A stretch of DNA of 64,000 nucleotides. It comes from Burkholderia pyrrocinia (GTDB taxonomy: Bacteria; Pseudomonadota; Gammaproteobacteria; Burkholderiales; Burkholderiaceae). The notes beneath the pieces are model-generated. The model saw only the letters and a program-made list of their open reading frames with translations. It was not told the DNA's origin and did no database searches. Below, piece by piece: positions 8,341 to 16,002 of the stretch; the stretch's first letter is position 1, and every line of letters starts with the position of its first letter. The DNA lies in assembly GCF_003330765.1 (NCBI RefSeq), contig NZ_CP024903.1, positions 1,426,001-1,490,000 of the forward strand, given 5' to 3'. The position numbers and the translations under genes were made by a program.

Positions 8341-8895
8341 ATGTTGCGAAAAATCGCAGTCGTCGGGGATACCTTGTCGAGCGGCGGGAACGTCCTGCCG
8401 CATAGCGGGCCGCCCATCACCATGTACGGGCATCAGGTCGCGCTGATCGGCGGCCCGGCCTTCTGCGCGGCCTGCAAAACGACAGGGGTTATTGCGAAGT
8501 CAGGCGGCCCGTACCGCATGAGCATGGCGGGCGAGTCGGCGCTCGATCAGGACATCGTGCTGTGCGGATGCCCGAAGCCGCCCAAGATCATTGCCGGGCT
8601 CGGCGGCGAATCGTGGTGCGACGACATGATCGAGGGGCACGGCAAAGTGATATCGAGCCTGACCGCCACGGGCGGCGTTGCGTCAGTCAAGAAAGGCGCG
8701 TTCGATGAGCAGGTGAAGGCGACTGAGCATCAGGTAGAAGGCTTGCCGTACTACATCGAAACCGCCGACGGCCGCGTACATTTCGGCCGCCTGGACGCGA
8801 GCGGGACATTGCCGCGGGTCTACACCGGGGACGATCCCGGCACCTACACCGTTCATTGGGGCGACGACGCGATCGCCAAGCACCAAGGGGAATGA
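8341..8895 (+). CDS. PAAR-domain T6SS spike-tip protein
   Basis: 184 residues. Residues 1-85 are a PAAR domain: VVGDTLSSGGNVL, GPPITMYGHQVALIGGPAFC, a Cys-x2-Cys (FCAAC), then MAGESALDQDIVLCGC. PAAR proteins cap the VgrG trimer of T6SS and carry effectors to prey cells. The remaining ~100 residues are an extension (VEGLPYYIETADGRVHFGRLD) also seen in Burkholderia PAAR proteins; I recognise no enzyme motif in it, so it is probably an adaptor region and not a toxin. GAGGGG precedes the ATG. Three bases separate it from the Tae4 gene, so they are co-transcribed. P2 has its own spike (gpV), so this gene is cargo and not a tail component. Confidence 0.88.
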   Translation: MLRKIAVVGDTLSSGGNVLPHSGPPITMYGHQVALIGGPAFCAACKTTGVIAKSGGPYRMSMAGESALDQDIVLCGCPKPPKIIAGLGGESWCDDMIEGHGKVISSLTATGGVASVKKGAFDEQVKATEHQVEGLPYYIETADGRVHFGRLDASGTLPRVYTGDDPGTYTVHWGDDAIAKHQGE

Positions 8896-8898
8896 TCG

Positions 8899-9519
8899 AT
8901 GCCGCACACGAAACCGACCAAGATCGACACGAACACCAAAACGGGCTCACAGAAAGAGATACCCGTGAAGGCGCTAACGTTCAAAGAGCTTTGGGACGCC
9001 TACCCTTCCGGCGACCCGTACGACAACCCGGATTACACGAACCAGTGCGCCATTCGCTTGAGCGTGACCCTGCACCGCGTCGGCGTTGGCATGAAGTCGT
9101 TTTCGCAGAAAACGGTTAAGCCCATGTCCGGCTCGCCGACCATCGGCCGAATCATCCTCGACGGCAAGCCGACTGCGACGCGTGCAGATGAACTCGGGGA
9201 ATGGTTGCAACTTCAACCCTTCGCCGGATTGCCGAAAGCGGAAAACATCACCGGGGCCGATTGGGAATCGAAGGTGAAGGGACGTACGGGGATTATTCAG
9301 TTTTCGCGCTACTGGTCGCGTGACGGTGAGGCCGCTGCGAACGCCAGCGGCGGGCACATCGATCTGTGGAACGGTTCGCGCCTGACCGTAAGCAGCGCCC
9401 CCGATGCGGTTGCGACTTTTAGCCGGGTGATTGGCTTCCAATCGTTCCTCCCTGGCACTCATCTAGGTTGGTCAGACCTTCGGAATTCGAAGCAAATCCT
9501 TTTTTGGGAAATCAAATAA
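8899..9519 (+). CDS. tae4: T6SS amidase effector, Tae4 family
   Basis: 206 residues. Tae4 enzymes are NlpC/P60-like amidases that cut the gamma-D-Glu-mDAP bond of peptidoglycan in the prey periplasm. The family marks are present: FKELWDAYP near the start, TNQCAIRLSVTLH with catalytic Cys50, and GGHIDLWNG with catalytic His153 and Asp155, preceded by GIIQFSRYW. There is no signal peptide, as expected for a protein delivered by T6SS. It lies 3 bp after the PAAR gene and its stop overlaps the start of the next gene (TAATG). Its place inside a prophage and away from a T6SS operon is unusual. Length is slightly above the usual ~160-170 because of a ~20-residue N-terminal extension. Confidence 0.88.
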   Translation: MPHTKPTKIDTNTKTGSQKEIPVKALTFKELWDAYPSGDPYDNPDYTNQCAIRLSVTLHRVGVGMKSFSQKTVKPMSGSPTIGRIILDGKPTATRADELGEWLQLQPFAGLPKAENITGADWESKVKGRTGIIQFSRYWSRDGEAAANASGGHIDLWNGSRLTVSSAPDAVATFSRVIGFQSFLPGTHLGWSDLRNSKQILFWEIK

Positions 9520-9857
9520 TGCGGCGTCTATTGGGAACGATCGGATTTGCGATTGCTGGACTCGTCAGCGTGATCGCATGGTCTGCGGTTGATACTCGTC
9601 TATGCACGGTGATCGAGCATTGGTGTACACCACCCGCCGGGACTTGTGGTGGAGGTGTAGACGCATGCCGCGCATCGACAGGTTCCACGATCGAACTGTT
9701 CGTGTACCTGTTTGGACCGCCGATCCTGTTTGCGGTGCTTGGTTTCTATCTGTTTTCGAGGCGGCGACCGGCGCATACCGTGCTGGTGTACCTTGTCGGT
9801 GCCGTGATCGTGCAATGGCTTCTCTGGTTCCTCGCGGTCCGCATTCTGCACATCTGA
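9519..9857 (+). CDS. Small membrane protein, candidate immunity to the Tae4 effector
   Basis: 112 residues with three predicted membrane spans (about 5-24, 59-80, 87-108). Positive residues (RR at the start, RRR at 81-83) place the N-terminus and the 80-86 loop inside, so the loop at residues 25-58 faces the periplasm. That loop carries four cysteines at positions 29, 36, 43 and 50, exactly seven apart, suited to two disulfides. The gene starts inside the stop codon of tae4, the usual position of an immunity gene, and Tae4 acts in the periplasm. Classical Tai4 immunity proteins are soluble periplasmic proteins and do not look like this. The immunity role is inferred from position and topology only. 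Confidence 0.6.
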   Translation: MRRLLGTIGFAIAGLVSVIAWSAVDTRLCTVIEHWCTPPAGTCGGGVDACRASTGSTIELFVYLFGPPILFAVLGFYLFSRRRPAHTVLVYLVGAVIVQWLLWFLAVRILHI

Positions 9858-9873
9858 TCTGGTCCCATTAAAC

Positions 9874-9899
9874 GAAAAACCCGCATTTGCGGGCTTTTC
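9874..9899. terminator. Bidirectional Rho-independent terminator
   Basis: Stem CCCGC/GCGGG (9880-9884 with 9889-9893) around the loop ATTT, flanked by AAAA on the left and CTTTT on the right. It closes the rightward effector unit and could also stop the leftward tail transcript. Confidence 0.75.
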
Positions 9900-9996
9900 T
9901 AGGTTCATCGTGGACTCCCGTGGATGTCACTTGTTGACCGATCTTGTTGCGATCCCCATGACCATCCCCGTTGTTTGATTGATGTGACGGTGAACC

Positions 9997-10317
9997 TCAC
10001 TTGTATGTCGGAAGCGCCATCAATGCGCTGGACGCTGCGCCATCCGCCCCAAAGCTCTGCAGATACTCATGTTGCCCCGGCTTCACTCGCACCATATGCG
10101 TAACTCCGTACAATCCGGCATCGTCAGGCACGATGACGAACACGGTGTCACCGCCTACGATCAGATTGGCAACCTCGTGATAGGCCATAGTTTTTCCTCC
10201 GTCCAGTCCACAGATTGGGTCCGCCGGATCGTTCCTGCAGAACTTATGGACTTTCGCCTCCTCCACCTCAACTCCTGCCTGATCCAACTTAATCATCGAA
10301 ATGCCGTAGTAGCTCAT
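9997..10317 (-). CDS. Prophage protein of unknown function downstream of tail gene D
   Basis: 106 residues from the ATG at 10317, which has GGGGA six bases upstream; an in-frame ATG at 10344 with AAAGGAAG directly before it would add nine residues. The body is a soluble mixed protein (TVFVIVPDDAGLYGVTHMVRV, residues about 56-76) with no signal peptide and no family I recognise. Position after D at the end of the late tail operon is where P2-like phages often carry extra, lysogenic-conversion genes. Confidence 0.5.
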   Translation of the reverse strand: MSYYGISMIKLDQAGVEVEEAKVHKFCRNDPADPICGLDGGKTMAYHEVANLIVGGDTVFVIVPDDAGLYGVTHMVRVKPGQHEYLQSFGADGAASSALMALPTYK

Positions 10318-10441
10318 GGTTTTCCCCGAACGGATTAGAGACATGCTTCCTTTGATGATTGTGTTACCAGTCAAGTATAGAACCTGACCGCCTCGCTCGG
10401 GACAAGGCACGGAGGGCATTTGCAACGCGATCAACTTGCTT

Positions 10442-11521
10442 TTATTTCCCTCCCTTACGGAAGTGTGTTCGGTGCCGACTCGTCGTCGGATCGTCGCGCA
10501 TCTCCATTTCGAGCGACGACGTAAAACCGCCGTTGCCGTCCATCCGCGACACAACGCGCTTGACGAGCCACGGCGTCGAATCGATATCCGGTTTGAAGCC
10601 CTTCGCGTTCACGGTCATTTCCGGGTACACGTCGGCCCGGCCGAGCGCGAGCGTCATATCGAACGTTGCCTGCCCGCGCTGCGTGCGCGCGAATTCAGCC
10701 TTGGCCGCCGCCTCTGCATCAGCGCGAGAGCCGTAGATTTCCGGCAACAGCTTCGTGCTGCGGTTGTTTTCGCCACCGACGATCACGGACTCTTGCTTGC
10801 CCTTCTTCGACGTATGCCAACGTGCACGCACGGACGTATAGCTTTCGCGTTGTGAGACGTGATAGCGGTACGAATCGCCCTTCGCCTTCCGGATCTCGAG
10901 CGTCGGCAGCGGCTTACCGCTCGCACTCGTGCCCGCGCCGATCGGCATGAACAGCAGCCGCCCATCCTTGACCGTCATCACCGCGTCGTACCGCTTCGCG
11001 AGCCGGGTCAAAAACGACATGTCGCTTTCGCTCGTCTGGTCGATATGCGCGATCCTGATCTTCGCGAGCGCATCGCCGAGCGCGGGCGTCAGCTTGTGCC
11101 GGGCGGCGATCGATTTGACGATATCGCCGATCGTCTGGCCGTGCCAGCTTTTATCACGACGCTCGTGCATGGCATCCGTCATCGACGCCGAACGCGCGCT
11201 GACCGTGACTTGATCAGGTGCGCCGTGGAACTCGAATTCATCGATCGTGAACGTGCCTTTGTCCACGAGCGTTTCGCCCGTCCACCCGATCGACAGCTTC
11301 AATTCGGCCCCGCGCTTCGGCAGTTCGAGATCGCCGCGCGAGTCGTCCAACACGAGATTGAGCGAATCGGCCTCGTCTGCGCGCGACTCGCTCAACGTGA
11401 GATAGACGAGATACGGCGCAATCGTGCGCGACAGGTCGCGCCCGTCGAGCGTAATGCGGTAATCGGCGGCCGGGACGAGTCGCCGGGTCGGGAGCTTGAG
11501 CGATTCAACGAAGTCCGCCAT
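10442..11521 (-). CDS. D: P2 gpD-like tail protein (late control D family, baseplate hub)
   Basis: 359 residues (P2 gpD is 387). The family pattern includes LSESRADEADSLNLVLDD, the GTFTIDEFEFHG strand pair, SWHGQTIGDIVKSIAARH and SDMSFLTRLAKRYDAVM. gpD forms the hub on which the gpV spike sits and is structurally related to the N-terminal part of T6SS VgrG. The ATG at 11521 was chosen because GGGATAGGGCG precedes it and upstream residues are arginine-rich read-through. It follows U by 4 bp and is the last conserved gene of the FI-to-D tail operon. Confidence 0.92.
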   Translation of the reverse strand: MADFVESLKLPTRRLVPAADYRITLDGRDLSRTIAPYLVYLTLSESRADEADSLNLVLDDSRGDLELPKRGAELKLSIGWTGETLVDKGTFTIDEFEFHGAPDQVTVSARSASMTDAMHERRDKSWHGQTIGDIVKSIAARHKLTPALGDALAKIRIAHIDQTSESDMSFLTRLAKRYDAVMTVKDGRLLFMPIGAGTSASGKPLPTLEIRKAKGDSYRYHVSQRESYTSVRARWHTSKKGKQESVIVGGENNRSTKLLPEIYGSRADAEAAAKAEFARTQRGQATFDMTLALGRADVYPEMTVNAKGFKPDIDSTPWLVKRVVSRMDGNGGFTSSLEMEMRDDPTTSRHRTHFRKGGK

Positions 11522-11525
11522 CGCC

Positions 11526-12032
11526 CTATCCCTTCTTCGCTTTCGGCTTCTTCGGCTTGACGTATGGCGGCGTCGCACCGGCCGGTGCCTTGTCGAGCGA
11601 TCCATTGGTCGGCTCGCTCGTCGCGACGCCACCGTCAACTGACGCCGCGAGCGAGCGATCGTCCACACGCGTGACTGTCAGCGTGAATTCGATTTTCAGC
11701 GGCGCACCGAGGATCGTGAAATACGAGTGCGTTTCGTGTAGCTCGTCTATTACATACGCGCCGTAGACGATGCCGCGCCCGTCCACGAGCACATATGCAT
11801 CACCCGTGTTCGCCATTTCGGAAATCAAGTCCATCGAGATAGGCGTGCCGAGCACGCCCGTTGCGATCATGCCTTGCATGGTGAACGTGTCATCGCCCGG
11901 CCCGGTGAACTGGCGAGCGTCTCGCGCACCCACGCGCGAATTGCTCGCAAACTTCCACGTGCGTCGACGCTGCATTTCACTGAACGGCGCGGTGAGCGTG
12001 CCGAAAACGAACTGTCCGAGAGAAAGCAACAT
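11526..12032 (-). CDS. U: P2 gpU-like tail terminator/completion protein
   Basis: 168 residues starting MLLSLGQFVFGTLTAPFSEM, the conserved opening of gpU, with ASNSRVGARDARQFTGPG and the lysine-rich C-terminus VKPKKPKAKKG. gpU takes part in completing the contractile tail. It sits between T (7 bp upstream) and D, as in P2. The start at 12032 restores the family's N-terminus; the longer frame adds 21 residues overlapping T. Confidence 0.9.
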   Translation of the reverse strand: MLLSLGQFVFGTLTAPFSEMQRRRTWKFASNSRVGARDARQFTGPGDDTFTMQGMIATGVLGTPISMDLISEMANTGDAYVLVDGRGIVYGAYVIDELHETHSYFTILGAPLKIEFTLTVTRVDDRSLAASVDGGVATSEPTNGSLDKAPAGATPPYVKPKKPKAKKG

Positions 12033-12039
12033 AGCGGCC

Positions 12040-14958
12040 TCAGTCCGAAAGGCGCGAACTGACGCGGCGTCGATCCTCACGCTCGACCTGTTCAATCACG
12101 CGGCGCACTGCCGCTTCGAATTCGTTCACGTTGTCACCGTTCTCTACCTTGATCGTGATGTAGTAGTTCCGCACTCCGCTATCCATGGCGGCCGACGGCG
12201 TCGCGCTCGCGGCCGACAGCGGCGGCCGTGCGTCGATCAGCGGTCGCATGTCCATCGGCGTCGGTGCAGCGGTCGCCGTCAGCGCGCCGAACGTGAGCGA
12301 GGCGGCCCCGGCAAGCCGCGCAGCGGCCCCGGCTACACTCGCCCGCTCGCCCTCGATCCCCTGCGCCGCACCCTGCCCGATGAAACCGCCGAGTGCTGCG
12401 AAAACACGGCTCGGGCTATGGATGCCGAGCTTTTCCTTGAACCAGCCAATCGCGCTTTCGCCGACGTTGTGCAGGGCCGTCCGAACCGTGTTCATGCCGT
12501 TCGTGATGCCATTGACCAGTCCATCCACGATGTTGCCGCCGATTTCGATAAAGCGAGTCGCGAGCCCCGACATGTAATTCGTGATGCTGTCCCAATGCCG
12601 AATCACCACACCGAGCAGGGTCCAGTTCATGAAGAAATCGAGAATCACACCACCGACCCCGAGCGCCTTTTCCTTGATCCAGTCCCACGCCGCGCCGGTC
12701 GCCGCCTTGATGTCGTCCCAATGGCGCACGATCGCGCCGACGATCGTCCAGTTCATGAAGAAGTCCGCGACGGCCTGCGCCGCACTCAGCACACCGGATT
12801 TGATGAGCGCCCAGATTGCCAGCGTGATTGCCTTCAAATCGCTCCAGTGATCGACAATGAAGCCGACCACAGTCCAATTCATCAGGTAATCGACAATCCA
12901 CCCGCCGACGGTCTGCACCGTCCGCTTGATACCGCCCCACACCTTCGCGAAGAAGGCAGAGATCGGTTTCCAGTATCGATAGATCAGATACGCCGCCCCG
13001 GCGATCACGGCAACGACGGCCGTAATCGCAAGCCCGATCGGGTTCATCAGCAGCAGGCGGCCGACCGCGAAAATCGCACCACCGAACGTGCGGAAAGCGC
13101 CGCCCAACATGCCCAACGTGCCGCGCAACATTCCACCCTGGACACCGAGCATTGCCATGCCGTAGCGGGTCAGCGCCAGCGGCCCGATAATCGCTGCGAG
13201 CCCGATCGTCAGCGTGCCGCCCGTCACGAGCACCGCGCCGAGCGCAGCCAGACCGATCGCCAGTGCGCGCGCCGTGCCTGCGTTCCGCTGGGTCCACCCG
13301 CTCACGCCCTCGATCAGACTGGCCGTCAGTTCGAGTCCGCGGTTATACAGCGGCAAGATTTTCGACCCTAGCTGTTCCTCTAGAATCGCCTTCTTCGACA
13401 ACGCGTCGATTTCCTTGCCTTGCGGCAGCGTCTGGCCGACGTTGAACCCCTGATCGATATCGTAAGCGTGCTCGTTCAGTGCCACGCTCTTATGAATCGC
13501 CTTGCGTTGCAGGAACATCGTGGCAAACAAGTTGGACGCGCGACGGTTCGTGAAAATCGAACTGATCGCGCTGAGAACGTCGCGTTCCTTCGTGATGCCC
13601 TTCTTCTCAAACATCGGGAGCAGGGTCTGTTCCATCCACTCGAACGGCGACGATTTGAACTGATCGGTGTTCAGCAGCGCGCCATCGGCGAACGCCTTCA
13701 CGAGCCCGGTTTTCTTGTTCCACTCGACCTTCTTTTTATCGAGCAGGCCGAGCGACATGAGTTTTCGCGTCGCGCGCACGGTCGTACGCCCTTCGATCAG
13801 GTTCTGATAGCCGGACATGACCGCACTACCCACGGTGTCCCCGCCCATTTCCTGAATAAGCGGTTCCATCTGGTAATAGAACGCATCGGGACGCATCAGC
13901 TTGGCGGCCGTGCCGCCCGTCTTGATGAACTCCTGCCACTGATCACCACCTACGCGCCCGCCGGTCGCCGTGATGACCTTCTGCACCATGTTCGCTTCGC
14001 GATTGAACGTCGCGGCGTCGTTCGTGCCGCCGCGCTGTTCGATCGCCTTCAACATGTTGATGAATTTCTGTTCGTTCTCCCCGCCTTGTTCGGCACCGAA
14101 CAGCGCATCGTTCGCGAACTTCATTTTCGAAAGCGTCGGCAGGATCATTTCCGCGTGATGCTCGTCGTTCAGGATCGTCATCGCGTCCCGCATCAGCGTG
14201 AGGTTTTCAGTCGTGCTGACGCCGTAGGACTTGTGTTTGCGCGCGAAATCGATCGCTTTCTTCGTATCGTGGTCGCCCGCGCCGAGCGCTTGAATCTTCA
14301 CTTCTTCGAGCTTCGAGTGCTTCGACTCATCGAGCAGCGCACCGACACCGCCGAGCACGCGGCCGCCGACGGCGCGCGTGGCGTATCCGCCGACCGCCAT
14401 TTCGGACGCTGCACCGCGCGCGGCTTGATACCGATCGCGCGCAGGCGAGAGCGCGGCACGGCGCGCATGCACCGCTTGCAGGCGGTGCCCCTGATCCGCG
14501 ATTGTCTCGTTCGTTTTCGCAATGCTGGATTGCAACGATTTCTCGTATGCCGCCAGCGTTTGAGCGCCCCGCCCGGCTTGCTGCATGCGCGTGTTCAGTT
14601 CGCCGAGCCGGGTTCGCTGCCTTTCCTGATGCTGCGTGAGCGTGACGACGGCGCTCGATGCTCGCCGCATGGCGTTCTGCATCCGCACTGTGGGATTTTC
14701 AGTCGCCCGGATCTGCGCTTGCAGCCCGGCGAACTTTTCTTGCGCCGCCTTCAGCTTCGTGGCGGTCTGACCCATTTCCGTACGGACGGCCTTCACCGCG
14801 TCGACGGTCTTCTGTTGTTTTTGCAGTTCCGATAGCTGCTTCTTGGTGTCGGCGAGCGCGCGTGACAGGCTTTTGCTACCGGCCAGCGTTTGGCGAAGCG
14901 GGCGCGTCAGGCGATCGACCATATCGAACACGACACGCAGTTTCAGTTCGTTATTCAT
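12040..14958 (-). CDS. T: P2 gpT-like tail tape-measure protein
   Basis: 972 residues. The N-terminal ~200 residues are predicted coiled coil (LADTKKQLSELQKQQKTVDA), the central part resembles the tape-measure core, residues about 560-670 hold hydrophobic segments (LAIGLAALGAVLVTGGTLT and others), and the C-terminal third has three imperfect repeats centred on MNWT-x-x-G followed by HW (residues about 689, 733, 775). The C-terminus again looks helical (EAAVRRVIEQVEREDRRRV). gpT fixes tail length and may help DNA entry. ATG at 14958 is the family start and overlaps the end of E' by 8 bp. Confidence 0.92.
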   Translation of the reverse strand: MNNELKLRVVFDMVDRLTRPLRQTLAGSKSLSRALADTKKQLSELQKQQKTVDAVKAVRTEMGQTATKLKAAQEKFAGLQAQIRATENPTVRMQNAMRRASSAVVTLTQHQERQRTRLGELNTRMQQAGRGAQTLAAYEKSLQSSIAKTNETIADQGHRLQAVHARRAALSPARDRYQAARGAASEMAVGGYATRAVGGRVLGGVGALLDESKHSKLEEVKIQALGAGDHDTKKAIDFARKHKSYGVSTTENLTLMRDAMTILNDEHHAEMILPTLSKMKFANDALFGAEQGGENEQKFINMLKAIEQRGGTNDAATFNREANMVQKVITATGGRVGGDQWQEFIKTGGTAAKLMRPDAFYYQMEPLIQEMGGDTVGSAVMSGYQNLIEGRTTVRATRKLMSLGLLDKKKVEWNKKTGLVKAFADGALLNTDQFKSSPFEWMEQTLLPMFEKKGITKERDVLSAISSIFTNRRASNLFATMFLQRKAIHKSVALNEHAYDIDQGFNVGQTLPQGKEIDALSKKAILEEQLGSKILPLYNRGLELTASLIEGVSGWTQRNAGTARALAIGLAALGAVLVTGGTLTIGLAAIIGPLALTRYGMAMLGVQGGMLRGTLGMLGGAFRTFGGAIFAVGRLLLMNPIGLAITAVVAVIAGAAYLIYRYWKPISAFFAKVWGGIKRTVQTVGGWIVDYLMNWTVVGFIVDHWSDLKAITLAIWALIKSGVLSAAQAVADFFMNWTIVGAIVRHWDDIKAATGAAWDWIKEKALGVGGVILDFFMNWTLLGVVIRHWDSITNYMSGLATRFIEIGGNIVDGLVNGITNGMNTVRTALHNVGESAIGWFKEKLGIHSPSRVFAALGGFIGQGAAQGIEGERASVAGAAARLAGAASLTFGALTATAAPTPMDMRPLIDARPPLSAASATPSAAMDSGVRNYYITIKVENGDNVNEFEAAVRRVIEQVEREDRRRVSSRLSD

Positions 14959-15384
14959 TCCGTTCGTACCGCACCCGCGCCCGCTCGCGCCAATCCATCA
15001 GTTCAGAAACAGACATTGCATCCATGACGACGGGCGTCCAGTTGAATACCAGCGCCACGTCTGCCATTGCATCCTCGACTATGCCGGGGAGCCCATGTTT
15101 GCTCGCATGGCTTTCGTCATAAAAAAACCGCTGACGATCCCGGCCAGTTGCAGCAGATCGGCCGGGTCCAACTTTGAAACATCGGCCTCGGTCAGCGTCG
15201 GAGTGGAGATACGCGGCAGCACCTTGTGCAGCGCCGATACGTCGAGATTCACGAGATCGGACAGCGACACGCCGCGTAGTTCGCCGGAACCCGGCTTGCG
15301 CAGCGTGATCGCCTTGATTTCGTTGTCGCCCTGACGAATCGGTTGGTCGAGCGTATGGGTGTTTTCGGTGTTGAGTTCTTTCAT
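14951..15384 (-). CDS. E': gpE+E' tail assembly chaperone, -1 frameshift product
   Basis: Ribosomes reading E can slip back one base on the seven-T run (15121-15127) and continue in the -1 frame to the stop at 14951-14953, adding YDESHASKHGLPGIVEDAM and so on up to RVRYERNE. The fused protein corresponds to P2 gpE+E', the pair of tail chaperones that hold the tape measure during tail assembly. The E' segment has no start of its own with a ribosome-binding site, and its stop overlaps the start of T, as in P2. Confidence 0.82.
15079..15384 (-). CDS. E: P2 gpE-like tail protein
   Basis: 101 residues, MKELNTENTHTLDQPIRQGD, followed by the family core ITLRKPGSGELRGVSLSDLVNLD and LQLAGIVSGFFMTKAM. 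gpE is a tail assembly chaperone and is made in excess over the frameshifted gpE+E'. It lies 53 bp downstream of FII in the tail operon. Confidence 0.9.
   Translation of the reverse strand: MKELNTENTHTLDQPIRQGDNEIKAITLRKPGSGELRGVSLSDLVNLDVSALHKVLPRISTPTLTEADVSKLDPADLLQLAGIVSGFFMTKAMRANMGSPA
15121..15127 (-). other. Programmed -1 frameshift site (T TTT TTT) in E
   Basis: On the coding strand the codons are GGT TTT TTT ATG, giving the perfect slippery heptamer T-TTT-TTT in the E frame. Slipping -1 reads TAT GAC GAA and joins the E' frame. P2 uses the same kind of T-rich slip at the same gene position. Confidence 0.82.
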
Positions 15385-15437
15385 TTTCGTTTCTCGATGT
15401 GGTGAATGTCAGCGCGCGGACACGCCGCGCATTCGGG

Positions 15438-15947
15438 TTAAACGCCGATGATCTTGCGGACCTGCGTGAGCGCATCCTTGCCGCCCACGAGTTCGATAAA
15501 GTTTTGGGCGTCGATTTCGATCACGGTGTCGCCGTTGATGGAAAGCTTGTAGTACGCCAGTGCCATCGTTGCCTTGGTCGTGGTGTCGTCGCCCGCTTTC
15601 GCGTTACCGAAATCGACTTCGGAGTAACGGCCGCGTGCAACAATTTCGACGGCGGTCCACTCATCGTCACTGTCGTTTTTGTACGCCCCAGCAAATCGCA
15701 GCATCACGCCATCAACCGACGGCGTGCCCCACTGATTCAGCATGTTCTTGTCGATCCCGCCGAGCGACCACTCCAGTTCCATCGCCTCCGGCCCAAAATC
15801 GTATTTCACCGGCGCCACCATGCCGCCGCCGCGCCATTCCTCCATCTTGCGCGCGAGCTTCGGCAGCGTCAGTTCCTGCGTCTGGCCGATGTACGACACG
15901 CCGTTGAGAAACACGTTGAAGTGTTTCAGTTTGGACGGCATTCCCAT
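15438..15947 (-). CDS. FII: P2 gpFII-like major tail tube protein
   Basis: 169 residues, MGMPSKLKHFNVFLNGVSY, with ELTLPKLARKMEEWRGGGM and the C-terminal DTVIEIDAQNFIELVGGKD, the usual landmarks of gpFII. It polymerises into the inner tube of the contractile tail. GGGAGGAT precedes the start. It follows the sheath gene FI by 55 bp. Confidence 0.93.
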   Translation of the reverse strand: MGMPSKLKHFNVFLNGVSYIGQTQELTLPKLARKMEEWRGGGMVAPVKYDFGPEAMELEWSLGGIDKNMLNQWGTPSVDGVMLRFAGAYKNDSDDEWTAVEIVARGRYSEVDFGNAKAGDDTTTKATMALAYYKLSINGDTVIEIDAQNFIELVGGKDALTQVRKIIGV

Positions 15948-16002
15948 TTTTCTATCCTCCCTTCCCTATGTCTGACCCGGACCACTTGTCCAGGCGGGTG
16001 CG

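Noticed and set aside
14951..15475. The full 174-codon frame over E as a separate gene
   Set aside because: Only its C-terminal part after the slippery T run is protein-like; the first part is a shadow of E.
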